Shown piece by piece: positions 26,351-34,870 of a DNA stretch of 64,000 bases. Both the position numbers and the translations under genes were made by a program. The notes below the pieces were generated by a model. The model had not been told where the DNA came from. It saw only the letters and a list, made by a program, of their open reading frames with translations, and did no database searches. Origin of the DNA: Denitromonas sp. (GTDB lineage: Bacteria > Pseudomonadota > Gammaproteobacteria > Burkholderiales > Rhodocyclaceae); contig NZ_JAUCBR010000004.1 in NCBI RefSeq assembly GCF_034676725.1, positions 318,501 to 382,500 on the forward strand. Direction: 5' to 3'. Every line of letters begins with the position of its first letter. Within the stretch, counting starts at the first letter, position 1.

Positions 26351-27416
26351 TCAGTGGCGATCCGCGATCGGCAACAGCAAGGTGAAACAAGTACGTCCGG
26401 GGACGCTGTTCGACTTCGATCATGCCGTGGTGCTGCTCGATGAAGCCCTGCGCCAGCGACAACCCCAATCCGCTCCCTCCATCCCGGCCCGATACCAGCG
26501 GGTAGAAGATCTGGTCCCGGATCTCTTCCGGAATGCCCGGGCCGTTGTCGATGACTTGCAATTCGAGTGCCAGTTTGTGACGGCGCTTGGCCAGGGTGAC
26601 CTGGCGGGCCGCGCGGGTGCGCAAAATGATCTCGCCCGCGCCCTCCACCGCCTGGGCGGCGTTGCGCACGATGTTGAGCACGGCCTGGATCAGTTGCTCG
26701 CGGTCGCCGGTCAGGTCCGGCAGGCTGGTGTCATAGTCGCGGCGCACGGTGACGCCGGGGAATTCGGCCAGAATCAGCCGGCGAACCCGTTCGAGCACGT
26801 CATGCAGGTTGAGCGGCGCCGGACGCATGACGGCATGGGTGCCGAGCAGGCGCTTCATGAGGGCCTGCAAGCGGTCGGCCTCGGCGATGATGACCTGGGT
26901 GTATTCCTTGAGTTGCGGGTCGTCGAGCTCGCCCTCGAGCAACTGGGCCGAGCCGCGAATGCCGCCGAGCGGATTCTTGATCTCGTGGGCCAGGTTGCGG
27001 ATCAGCTCACGGTTGGCTTGCTGCTGCTGCAGCAAGACCTCCTCCCGGGTGACGCGCAGCTGCGCTTCGATCGGCCGGAACTCAAGCAGCAAGCGTACGC
27101 CGGGCGCCTCGACGGGGCTGACCGTGCAGTCGATCTCGATCGGTGCGTCGCGCCCCGGGGGGACGATGCGCAGATCCTTGCCGGTATAGCTCCAGTTGTT
27201 GTTGAGCGCGTTGTACAGCGCGGCGGCCAGCCCCGGCGGCTCTCCGAGCAAGGCGTCGAGCGAGCGGCCGGCATGGCGGCGGGCACTGACGCCGAAGAGA
27301 TTTTCGGCGCCGGCGTTGAGATACTGGACGATGAGCTTGTCATCGACCAGCACGACGGCCGTTGACAACAGATCGAGGCCGGAGAACTGATTGGTGCGGG
27401 AGGCGTCTTGGGTCAT
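26351..27416 (-). CDS. ntrB: Nitrogen regulation sensor histidine kinase NtrB (NR-II), frameshifted near its 3' end
   Basis: NtrB phosphorylates or dephosphorylates NtrC according to the PII signal. A PAS domain (about 10-115) precedes the H-box NLAHEIKNPLGGIRGSAQLL, the N-box VLNIVRNAAQAVEGAG, and the G-boxes DNGPGIPE and GGSGLGLSLAQG. The family ending (GRTCFTLLLPIADRH-stop at 26351) is in a different frame: a run of four C on the minus strand (26399-26402) where three would keep frame. As sequenced, the frame instead runs to 26121, adding about 90 foreign residues and overlapping ntrC. All kinase motifs lie before the lesion. Coordinates here are for the corrected gene (354 residues). Confidence 0.9.
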
Positions 27417-27461
27417 ATGCGGGAAGCCAGAGCAAAATACGCGCCACTTCCCGCGGCGCGA

Positions 27462-27944
27462 TCAACGCAGATTGGACAGTTCTTTTTTCAAGGCTTCGAT
27501 ATTGCGCTCGTGCTGCGCCACCGCGTCCTGGAAAGGCTGCAGGCGGTCGAGCTTTTTCTGGTAGTTGCGCTCGTTGCCGTAGCGCACGGCATCGGCTTCA
27601 TCCAGCGCCTTGCGCGCCGCTTCGAGCGCAGCCTCTTCGCTGGCCAGTTCGGTCTCGAGCAGTTTGCGCCGCTCGCCGTCGCGGGCGCGCTGGTCATCGG
27701 GCGACACCTTGGGGAAGCCGCCCGGTGCCGGCGTGGCGGCCGGCGCCTTGGACGACGGCACGCTGCCGGGCACCGACGACACCGGCAGGTCGCGGCTGAG
27801 GCGCTCACAGCCCTTGGCGTCACGGGCATTGGTGTAGGTCACCCGCTTCTGGCCGGTCACCGGGTCGGTTTCAACACATTTGTAGACATCGGCCAGCGCC
27901 AGCGGGCTGATCAGCGCAGAGGCAAGCGCGAGGGCAAATTTCAT
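27462..27944 (-). CDS. DUF4124 domain periplasmic protein
   Basis: A 160-residue exported protein. A signal peptide (MKFALALASALISPLALA) precedes a DUF4124 segment (ADVYKCVETDPVTGQKRVTYTNARDAKGCERL). The rest is charged and helical (about 90-160), probably coiled coil. I chose the ATG at 27944; ATG at 27950 is two codons longer. It sits between glnA and ntrB, which is common in betaproteobacteria. The function of DUF4124 is unknown. Confidence 0.85.
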   Translation of the reverse strand: MKFALALASALISPLALADVYKCVETDPVTGQKRVTYTNARDAKGCERLSRDLPVSSVPGSVPSSKAPAATPAPGGFPKVSPDDQRARDGERRKLLETELASEEAALEAARKALDEADAVRYGNERNYQKKLDRLQPFQDAVAQHERNIEALKKELSNLR

Positions 27945-28026
27945 TGGCATGTCCGCACAAGTGGGTGGATGGCCCAGTGTAGCAATCCGACGGGCGGTTT
28001 GCGCTGCATCGGGCAAATCCGTGAAC

Positions 28027-28059
28027 AAAAAAAGGACGGGGCACACCCCGTCCTTTTTT
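28027..28059. terminator. Bidirectional intrinsic terminator after glnA
   Basis: GGACGGGG (28034-28041) and CCCCGTCC (28046-28053) with loop CACA, flanked by seven A and six T. It ends glnA transcripts 24 bp after the stop and separates glnA from DUF4124-ntrBC, which can be reached only by readthrough or from another promoter. Confidence 0.92.
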
Positions 28060-28082
28060 CAACGCATCAACCTGACGATGGA

Positions 28083-29492
28083 TTACAGGCTGTAGTACAG
28101 GTCGAATTCAACCGGGTGCGTGGTCACACGCAGACGATCGACTTCTTCGGACTTCAGTGCGATGTAGGCATCGATGAAGTCATTGGAGAACACGCCACCA
28201 CGGGTCAGGAACTCGCGATCCTTGTCGAGGTACTCCAGCGCCTGGTCGAGGCTGGTGCACACGGTCGGGATCAGCGCGTCTTCTTCCGGCGGCAGGTCGT
28301 ACAGGTTCTTGTCGGCCGCATCGCCCGGGTGAATCTTGTTCTGGATGCCGTCCAGGCCGGCCATCAGCAGGGCCGAGAAGCACAGGTACGGGTTGGCCAG
28401 GGGATCCGGGAAGCGCGCTTCGATACGACGGCCCTTCGGGTTGGCAACGTACGGGATGCGGATCGAGGCGGAACGGTTGCGGGCCGAGTAGGCCAGCTTG
28501 GTCGGCGCTTCGTAGTGCGGCACCAGGCGCTTGTACGAGTTGGTGCCCGGGTTGGTGATGGCGTTCAGCGCGCGGGCGTGCTTGATGATGCCGCCGATGT
28601 AGTACAGGGCGGTATCGGACAGACCAGCGTAGCCGTTGCCGGCGAACAGGTTCTGGCCGTCTTTCCAGATCGACTGGTGCACGTGCATGCCGGAACCGTT
28701 GTCGCCAACGATGGGCTTGGGCATGAAGGTGGCGGTCTTGCCGTACTGGTGTGCCACGTTGTGCACGATGTACTTGAGGACCTGGGTCCAGTCAGCGCGC
28801 TGGGTCAGGGTGCTGAACTTGGTGCCGATTTCGCACTGGCCAGCGTTGGCCACTTCGTGGTGATGCACTTCGACCGGCACGCCGCAGGCCTCGAGCGCCA
28901 GCACCATGGCGGCGCGGATGTCGTTGAGGCTGTCGACCGGCGGGACGGGGAAGTAGCCGCCCTTGACGCGCGGACGGTGGCCGGTGTTGCCACCTTCGAA
29001 CTTGTCAGCGGTCGACCAGGCGGCCTCTTCCGAGATGATCTTGCTGTAGACGCCGGACATGTCGACCGACCATTCGACCGCGTCGAAAATGAAGAACTCG
29101 GGTTCCGGGCCGAAGTAGGCGGTGTCGCCGATGCCGGAGCTCTTCAGATAGGCTTCGGCGCGCTTGGCGATGGAGCGCGGGTCGCGGTCGTAGCCCTTGC
29201 CGTCGGACGGCTCGATCACGTCGCAGGACAGCACCAGCGTGGTTTCGTCGTAGAACGGGTCGATGTAGGCGGACGACGCTTCCGGCATGAGGATCATGTC
29301 GGAGGCCTGGATGCCTTTCCAGCCAGCGATGGACGAACCATCGAAGGGGTGACCGTGCTCGAAGTGCTCCAGCTCAAAAGCGGACACCGGCAGGCTGACG
29401 TGCTGCTCTTTGCCGCGGGTATCGGTAAAACGGAGGTCAACGAAGCGCGCTTCGTTGTCCTCGATCATCTTCATGACATTCTCAGGACTCAT
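28083..29492 (-). CDS. glnA: Glutamine synthetase, type I
   Basis: A 469-residue enzyme, the exact E. coli length, that makes glutamine from glutamate, ammonia and ATP as a dodecamer. Motifs include FDGSSIAGW, the glutamate-binding NAGQCEIG with HHHEV before it, KPIVGDNGSGMHVHQS, NRSASIRIP, and the adenylylation loop NLYDLPPEE with its tyrosine. The latter indicates control by GlnE. The ATG at 29492 has AGGAG 6 bases upstream; GTG at 29498 lacks such a site. A sigma-54 promoter and two NtrC boxes lie upstream. Confidence 0.97.
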   Translation of the reverse strand: MSPENVMKMIEDNEARFVDLRFTDTRGKEQHVSLPVSAFELEHFEHGHPFDGSSIAGWKGIQASDMILMPEASSAYIDPFYDETTLVLSCDVIEPSDGKGYDRDPRSIAKRAEAYLKSSGIGDTAYFGPEPEFFIFDAVEWSVDMSGVYSKIISEEAAWSTADKFEGGNTGHRPRVKGGYFPVPPVDSLNDIRAAMVLALEACGVPVEVHHHEVANAGQCEIGTKFSTLTQRADWTQVLKYIVHNVAHQYGKTATFMPKPIVGDNGSGMHVHQSIWKDGQNLFAGNGYAGLSDTALYYIGGIIKHARALNAITNPGTNSYKRLVPHYEAPTKLAYSARNRSASIRIPYVANPKGRRIEARFPDPLANPYLCFSALLMAGLDGIQNKIHPGDAADKNLYDLPPEEDALIPTVCTSLDQALEYLDKDREFLTRGGVFSNDFIDAYIALKSEEVDRLRVTTHPVEFDLYYSL

Positions 29493-29530
29493 GGTCACTC
29501 CTAGCGTGGTGAGACGAATTACACAAAACC

Positions 29531-29544
29531 TGCCATTGCTGGCA
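29531..29544. promoter_or_regulatory. Inverted repeat in the glnA leader
   Basis: TGCCA-TTGC-TGGCA lies about 10-20 bases downstream of the predicted glnA transcription start. It could be a small RNA hairpin or an operator; nothing more can be said. Confidence 0.35.
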
Positions 29545-29563
29545 AATCAACGGGGTCTGTCAA

Positions 29564-29579
29564 AGCAGATATCATGCCA
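29564..29579 (-). promoter_or_regulatory. Sigma-54 (-24/-12) promoter of glnA
   Basis: The minus strand reads TGGCATG-ATAT-CTGCT, two changes from TGGCACG-N4-TTGCW, with invariant GG and GC and correct spacing. Transcription would start near 29553, leaving a leader of about 60 bases. Confidence 0.78.
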
Positions 29580-29642
29580 CGACGCTCCCCTCCCTCTGAC
29601 GACCCTTTTCGCCCCATTTCGGGGACCGATCCGGTCCGCCAG

Positions 29643-29659
29643 CGCACCAAATTGATGCG
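29643..29659. promoter_or_regulatory. NtrC-type enhancer box 2 upstream of glnA
   Basis: CGCACC-AAATT-GATGCG is a moderate match to the NtrC consensus. It is nearer to the glnA promoter, centred about 98 bp upstream of the predicted start and 30 bp (three turns) from box 1. Confidence 0.6.
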
Positions 29660-29672
29660 CCAAACTCAGTAT

Positions 29673-29689
29673 TGCACCGTTACGGTGCG
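29673..29689. promoter_or_regulatory. NtrC-type enhancer box 1 upstream of glnA
   Basis: TGCACC-GTTAC-GGTGCG differs from the symmetrical consensus at only one arm base. It overlaps the stop codon of the upstream CDF gene and lies about 128 bp before the predicted glnA start. Confidence 0.8.
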
Positions 29690-30858
29690 TCGCTGCCATG
29701 AACACGCACCGCGCGGATTTCCGGGTGTACAGAAATCTCCCGCGCCATGCGCGCACTGAGCTGCTCGGCCCGCCCCGCCTGCGCCAGCCACGACAGCGGA
29801 AAAAACAGTTCGACCTCGATCCGCCCGCCCAGATGATGGATCAGCATGCGTCGCGGCTCGGGCACCTCGTCGCCCAGCATGGCCCGCACCCAGCCGGCCA
29901 GCGTCTCCCGGTCGGGCAGCGGCCCGACCGGGACCACCGGACTATCGAGATCATCCTCGGCGTCGATATGCACCAGCACGTCCTGGACCTCGGCGTGTAG
30001 CTGGCACACCCGCAGCCGCACCGCCTCGGCGATGGCATGCCCTTCGGAGACGCTGATGCGCGGATCAACGAGCACATGCGCGTCACACAGGATGCGGTGT
30101 GCCATGCGGCGTGTTCGCAGGTCATGCACGCCGCGCGCACCGGGCGTGGCGGCAATGGTATCGCGGATCTTGCTCACCACCTCGGCCGACACGGCGGTGT
30201 CGACCAGCTCGCGCACCGCGGCTGCGGCCAGCATCACTCCCATGCGCAAAATCATGAAACCCACCAGCGCGGCGGCCAGCGGCTCGACAAAGCGGTAGCC
30301 GAACAAGCCGCCCGCAATGCCCACCGCCACCACCAGTGACGAGGCGGCATCGGTGCGGGCATGCCAGGCATTGGCTTCGAGCATGCGCGAGTTGAGCCGG
30401 CGGCTGGCCGCCAGGGTGAAGCGGAACAGCCCCTCCTTGGCGACGAGCGTACCCAGCGCCATCCACAGGGCGACCGGATGCAGGGGCGGCAACTCGGCGG
30501 CGTCCTGGATACGGACGCCGGCGCTCCAGAGGAAACCGCCGCCCACCACCACCAGCACCAGGCCGAGGAACATCGACACCACGGTCTCGATACGATCGTG
30601 GCCATAGGGATGGTTGGCGTCGGCTGGATCGGCGCCCTTGCGCGCGGCCAGCAGCACCAGGCCGTCGGTCAGCAGGTCCGACAGGGTATGCATGGCGTCG
30701 GCCACGAGGCTGAACGCATTGGCGAACAGGCCGATGATCAGCTGCAGCACGGTGAGCGTCAGGTTAGTCACCATGGCGACCAGCGTGACGCGCTGCGCCG
30801 CGCGCGAGCGCGTGGCATCGTCCATCGGTACGGCAGCGGGCTTGGCTTCGCCTGTCAT
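29680..30858 (-). CDS. Cation diffusion facilitator family metal exporter
   Basis: A 392-residue inner-membrane antiporter for Zn, Fe, Mn or related divalent cations. The six-helix domain (about residues 20-230) has the metal-site motifs ANAFSLVADAMHTLSD (helix 2) and NAWHARTDAASS (helix 5). The cytosolic domain (about 230-310) has DLRTRRMAHRILCDAHVLVDPRISVSEGH. The tail beyond residue 320 is longer than in most CDF proteins, ending in a segment like a second ferredoxin-like fold. Metal specificity is unclear. It is divergent from the rhodanese gene, with 49 bp between starts, and lies upstream of glnA. Confidence 0.88.
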   Translation of the reverse strand: MTGEAKPAAVPMDDATRSRAAQRVTLVAMVTNLTLTVLQLIIGLFANAFSLVADAMHTLSDLLTDGLVLLAARKGADPADANHPYGHDRIETVVSMFLGLVLVVVGGGFLWSAGVRIQDAAELPPLHPVALWMALGTLVAKEGLFRFTLAASRRLNSRMLEANAWHARTDAASSLVVAVGIAGGLFGYRFVEPLAAALVGFMILRMGVMLAAAAVRELVDTAVSAEVVSKIRDTIAATPGARGVHDLRTRRMAHRILCDAHVLVDPRISVSEGHAIAEAVRLRVCQLHAEVQDVLVHIDAEDDLDSPVVPVGPLPDRETLAGWVRAMLGDEVPEPRRMLIHHLGGRIEVELFFPLSWLAQAGRAEQLSARMAREISVHPEIRAVRVHGSDAP

Positions 30859-30907
30859 GGCTGAACGGGTATACTTGCGAATCCGCCATTCTAGCCGGAT
30901 CGCCGCC

Positions 30908-31360
30908 ATGGGCACACTGACCGAACTCCTTTCGCTGGCGCAGCAGCGCGCGCGCGACCTGAACCTTCCCTATGCCGGCGCCCTGACCCCGGCCGAAGCC
31001 CATCAGGTGTGGCAGGCCGCACCCGGCGCCCGCCTGGTCGATGTGCGCACCCGCGCCGAGTGGGACTGGGTCGGGCGCATTCCCGGCGCCGCCGAAATCG
31101 AATGGATGAGCTACCCCGGCAACCAGCCGAATCCGCACTTCCTCGCCGAACTCAAACGCCAGATCGACCCGGAAGCGGTGGTGCTGTTCATCTGCCGCAG
31201 CGGCCAGCGCTCGAGCAAGGCCGCGACAGTGGCCACCGACGCCGGCTATACGAACAGCTACAACGTGCTCGAAGGTTTCGAGGGCGACAAGGACGCCCGC
31301 GGCCATCGCAACGCCATCGGCGGCTGGCGCAAGGCCGGCCTGCCCTGGCAGCAGGGCTGA
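30908..31360 (+). CDS. Rhodanese-like domain protein
   Basis: A 150-residue single rhodanese domain with a longer N-terminus. The active loop is CRSGQRS with the nucleophile at C96. LVDVRTRAEWDWVGRIPGA and YNVLEGFEGDKDARGHRNAIGGWRKAGLPW are the family flanks. The ending, with insert GDKDARGHR, is characteristic of a subgroup often found near CDF exporters or nadA in betaproteobacteria. It precedes nadA by 57 bp. Confidence 0.88.
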   Translation: MGTLTELLSLAQQRARDLNLPYAGALTPAEAHQVWQAAPGARLVDVRTRAEWDWVGRIPGAAEIEWMSYPGNQPNPHFLAELKRQIDPEAVVLFICRSGQRSSKAATVATDAGYTNSYNVLEGFEGDKDARGHRNAIGGWRKAGLPWQQG

Positions 31361-31417
31361 CGAACCCGCCCGGAAATCCGCTGTCTGACGTACGCCTCTT
31401 GATACACAAGGAAGGAC

Positions 31418-32518
31418 ATGGAAGTCGCCACCATCAGCTTTGACCGCTTCAACACCCTGAAGGACGAGGACGCCCAGGCGCGCATCCGCGCCGCCCGCGC
31501 CAAGCTCGGCGACAAGGCCGTGCTGCTGTGCCACCACTACCAGCGCGCCGACGTCTATCAGCATGCAGACCTCACCGGCGATTCGCTCAAGCTGGCCAAG
31601 CTGGCCTCGGAAACCGACGCCGAATACATCGTGTTCTGCGGCGTGCACTTCATGGCCGAGGTGGCCGACATCCTGTCCAGCGACCAGCAGATCGCCATCC
31701 TGCCCGACCTGGCCGCCGGCTGTTCGATGGCCGACATGGCCAACCTCGCCAAGGTCGAGCGCTGCTGGCGCGAGCTGACCGAAGTGCTGGGCAACCCGGA
31801 CGAGGTCATCACCCCGGTCACCTACATCAACTCGGCCGCCGACCTGAAGGCCTTCTGCGGCGAACACGGCGGCATCGTGTGCACCTCGACCAACGCGCCG
31901 ACCATCCTCGACTGGTCATTCAAGCAACGCGAGAAAGTGCTGTTCTTCCCCGATCAGCACCTTGGCCGCTGGACGGGCTACAAACAAGACATCCCGCTCG
32001 ACGAAATGCTGGTGTGGGACCCGGACCAGGAGTACGGCGGCCTCACCCCGGAGCAGATCAAGAAGGCGCGCATCCTGCTGTGGAAGGGCCACTGCTCGGT
32101 GCACCAGATGTTCCAGGAGAGCCACATCCGCCGCTGGCGCATGCAGCATCCGGACGGCTTCGTCATCTCCCACCCCGAGAGCAACCTCGAGGTGTGCAAG
32201 GCCTCCGACTATGTCGGCTCGACCGAGTACATCATCAAGACCATCAAGGCCGGCCCCGATGGCTCGCGCTGGCTGGTGGGCACCGAGCTGAATCTGGTCA
32301 ACCGACTGGCCGAAGAAGAAAAGGCGCGCGGCACCATCGTCGAGTTCATGGCGCCGACCGTGTGCATGTGCTCAACCATGCAGCGCATCGACCCGCAGCA
32401 CCTGGCCTGGACGCTGGAAAACCTCGTCGAGGGCAAGGTGGTCAACCGCATCTCGGTGCCGCCGCACGAGGCCGAGATGGCCAAGGTGGCGCTGGACCGC
32501 ATGCTGTCGGTGTCCTGA
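31418..32518 (+). CDS. nadA: Quinolinate synthase A
   Basis: A 366-residue [4Fe-4S] enzyme that condenses iminoaspartate with dihydroxyacetone phosphate to quinolinate for NAD synthesis. Conserved features are CHHYQRADVYQHADLTGDSLKLA, FCGVHFMAEVADIL, and the cluster cysteines, including the MAPTVCMCSTMQRI segment. Upstream AAGGAAGG serves as ribosome site. nadB and nadC are not adjacent. An intrinsic terminator follows the stop. Confidence 0.95.
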   Translation: MEVATISFDRFNTLKDEDAQARIRAARAKLGDKAVLLCHHYQRADVYQHADLTGDSLKLAKLASETDAEYIVFCGVHFMAEVADILSSDQQIAILPDLAAGCSMADMANLAKVERCWRELTEVLGNPDEVITPVTYINSAADLKAFCGEHGGIVCTSTNAPTILDWSFKQREKVLFFPDQHLGRWTGYKQDIPLDEMLVWDPDQEYGGLTPEQIKKARILLWKGHCSVHQMFQESHIRRWRMQHPDGFVISHPESNLEVCKASDYVGSTEYIIKTIKAGPDGSRWLVGTELNLVNRLAEEEKARGTIVEFMAPTVCMCSTMQRIDPQHLAWTLENLVEGKVVNRISVPPHEAEMAKVALDRMLSVS

Positions 32519-32535
32519 ACCCGCCCCCGCGGACG

Positions 32536-32570
32536 AAAAAAACGGCGCCTGCATCGGCGCCGTTTTTTTT
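32536..32570. terminator. Bidirectional intrinsic terminator between nadA and the chemoreceptor gene
   Basis: CGGCGCC (32543-32549) and GGCGCCG (32556-32562), loop TGCATC, preceded by seven A and followed by eight T. It ends both convergent genes. Confidence 0.92.
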
Positions 32571-32602
32571 ATGGCGTCACCGCCGCTCAGACGCTCAGGC
32601 GC

Positions 32603-34297
32603 TCAGACCTGGAAGCGGTCCACCGAAGCCTTCAGGTCGTTGGACAGCCGGCGCAGGGACTCGGCCGCCTCGGCCGTATGCGCCACCGCCGCCGCGTTCT
32701 CGTCGGTCGCACGGGCGATCTGCTCCACATGCTGGGCAATGCTGTGGCTCACGCTGGTCTGCTCCTTCACCGAGCCTGAGATCTCGCTCATGCCCTGCGC
32801 GGCGCGGGTCGCCGACTCGCCGGTGGCGGTCATGATGCCGTTCATGCCGGTCAGATGCGTCTTTCCGGCATCGAGCGCGGCCGTGCCACGTGCCACCGCC
32901 GCCTCGACCGATTTCGACTGATCGGCCAGCGATGCGGTCACCCGGTCGATCTCGTGCGCGGCCTTGGCCGATTTCTCGGCCAGCTTGCGCACCTCGTCGG
33001 CCACCACCGCAAAGCCCCGGCCCTGCTCCCCGGCGCGGGCCGCTTCGATCGCGGCGTTGAGCGCCAGCAGGTTGGTCTGCTCGGCAATCTCGGTGACCTG
33101 GCCGGTCATGCTCTCGATGCTGCGTGTGCGCGCCACGAACTCGCTCACTGACTCGGCAATGGCCTGCACCGCCGCTTCGGTCCGCCCCAGCTCGGACGAC
33201 AGCCCGGCGAGCGTTTTCAGCCCGCTCTTTGCCTGCGCCAGGTTGTCGCCAGCCAGCGCCGACACATCACTGGCGTGGTCGGCCACGGTGCTTACGCTCA
33301 CCGACATCTCCTCCATCGCGGCGGCGGTTTCGGCGGCCGCGTCGGCCTGGGCCGTCGAGGCGGCGTGCACCTGGTCGGCGGCGGCGCTCAGCCGCAGGGC
33401 CGCGCCGTCGACCGCCTCGGCGTTGCCGCGTACGCCCCGGATGATCTCGTTCAACGAATCGAGCAGGTGGTTGAAGCTGTCGGATATCCGCGCCAGCTCA
33501 CCGGTGCCTTGCGGCGCCCGCACCCGCAGGTCACGCGTCAGCTGCACCTGGTGAGCGGCCTCGCTGAGCGCCGCGGCGCTCCGCGACACCCGCCGTGCCA
33601 CCGTCCACGCCAGCGCCGCGACCACCAGCCCGCCGCCAAGGATCAAGGCCACCACCACGCCAACGCCACCGTTGATCTCGTTGGCAATGCCGTCGATGGG
33701 CACCGTGACCCCGATTACGCCGCGCAGATCGCCGACCTTCCAGTCGTTCTTGGGCGTTTCCGGGTGATTGTTATGGCAACCGACGCAGCCCTCTGCCATG
33801 CGGTCACCGACCGCGTAGCGCAGCGACAGCCGGCCATTGATGGTCTCGACCCGGCTGACTGGGGTATTCGGGTCCTTGGCCAGTGCATCCATGGCCGCGT
33901 TCTCGAAGTCATCGTAGCGCTCGGTCTTGACCCGGTGCGGGAACGGGAAACGGCTGTAGAGGCGCACCTGCATACCTTCATGGTCGCGCGCAATGCTCTC
34001 GCCGAGCGTCTTGACCAGCGTCGCCGGCAACGGCAGCACATTGCTGTGGTCCATGAAATCGTAGTTGAGCGTGGCCCCCGCGGTGCGCGCGCGCGGCACG
34101 ATTTCCTTGGTATAGAACGCCCGCAGCGAAATGATCTGGTCCGCCAGCGCCGAGGCGGTATTGATGCCCGCCGCGGTGGCCGTATCGGCCCGCATCTGGT
34201 TGAGCAAGGCCACCACCGCCGCCACCACCACTAGGCCGCTGACCACCACCGGAAGCAGGAACTGGCGGGCCAGCCCCATTCGATTGAACCACTGCAT
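32603..34297 (-). CDS. Methyl-accepting chemotaxis protein with a periplasmic Tll0287-like (DUF3365) c-type heme domain
   Basis: A 564-residue inner-membrane receptor. Transmembrane helix 1 (about 12-32) is followed by a periplasmic domain (about 40-205) of the DUF3365/Tll0287 type. It carries one heme c attachment motif, CVGCH, at residues 171-175. Helix 2 (about 208-232) leads to a HAMP segment and a standard signalling domain with the hairpin tip EIAEQTNLLALNAAIEAARAGEQGRGFAVVADEVRKLAEKS. The heme suggests sensing of redox state, oxygen or NO. There is no CheW/CheA gene nearby. Confidence 0.92.
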   Translation of the reverse strand: MQWFNRMGLARQFLLPVVVSGLVVVAAVVALLNQMRADTATAAGINTASALADQIISLRAFYTKEIVPRARTAGATLNYDFMDHSNVLPLPATLVKTLGESIARDHEGMQVRLYSRFPFPHRVKTERYDDFENAAMDALAKDPNTPVSRVETINGRLSLRYAVGDRMAEGCVGCHNNHPETPKNDWKVGDLRGVIGVTVPIDGIANEINGGVGVVVALILGGGLVVAALAWTVARRVSRSAAALSEAAHQVQLTRDLRVRAPQGTGELARISDSFNHLLDSLNEIIRGVRGNAEAVDGAALRLSAAADQVHAASTAQADAAAETAAAMEEMSVSVSTVADHASDVSALAGDNLAQAKSGLKTLAGLSSELGRTEAAVQAIAESVSEFVARTRSIESMTGQVTEIAEQTNLLALNAAIEAARAGEQGRGFAVVADEVRKLAEKSAKAAHEIDRVTASLADQSKSVEAAVARGTAALDAGKTHLTGMNGIMTATGESATRAAQGMSEISGSVKEQTSVSHSIAQHVEQIARATDENAAAVAHTAEAAESLRRLSNDLKASVDRFQV

Positions 34298-34420
34298 GAC
34301 GCCATCCTGTTGCCCGTTGCGGGCGATGAAGAACGATGGCGTTGCTTACGACGACCTGGGCCCCGACTTGATGGCGTCAAGCCCGCTCGGGCTGACTTTG
34401 TGTCGAAAAATTGACAGCCA

Positions 34421-34870
34421 TCAACTGCCGAGAAAATCGGCCACCACCGGATCGGCCTTGAGCGCGTCCAGATCGGTTGCGGTAGGCAGTTGCGGGCGGT
34501 CGCGCTCGGCGTTGACCATGCACAGAAAACCGAGCGGCTCACCGGCGTCGGCCCGGAACTGGTGCCAGCACCAGGCCGGGATATGGATCAGGTCGTGCGG
34601 CCCGACCGCACTCACCCGCCCATCGACCAGGCAGCGCCCGCGGCCGCGCAGGATCATCACCGCGTGGGCGTGCTCATGGCGTTCAAGTGTGGAGTGCCCG
34701 CCGGCAGCCACCTCGAAGTAACGCAGCTCGCAGCCCAGCTCGGCGGAGGCAAACAGGCGCTGCCGGGTCACGTCCTTGAACGGTGCCGCCCCCTCGGCCT
34801 TGTACGCCAGTAGCTCGACCGCCTCCCAGCGGAAGCCGGGCAAGGCCTTGCGCACGGGTTGATCAGCCAT
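34421..34870 (-). CDS. Cupin domain protein paired with a RubisCO-like protein
   Basis: A 149-residue single cupin. The metal-binding motif is HEHAHAVMILRGRG, with the second motif around IPAWCWHQFRA. Two cysteines lie near the active site (WCWHQF and FLCMVNAERDRP). The ATG at 34870 overlaps the RubisCO-like gene stop by 8 bases, so the two are coupled. In Rhodospirillum rubrum a cupin partner of a RubisCO-like protein is the methylthioxylulose-5-phosphate methylsulfurylase that yields deoxyxylulose 5-phosphate and methanethiol. The same role here is inference. Confidence 0.85.
   Translation of the reverse strand: MADQPVRKALPGFRWEAVELLAYKAEGAAPFKDVTRQRLFASAELGCELRYFEVAAGGHSTLERHEHAHAVMILRGRGRCLVDGRVSAVGPHDLIHIPAWCWHQFRADAGEPLGFLCMVNAERDRPQLPTATDLDALKADPVVADFLGS

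Noticed and set aside
27408..29504. A 698-codon plus-strand frame
   Set aside because: It is the complement of glnA and DUF4124; glnA is certain and the frame has antisense-type composition.
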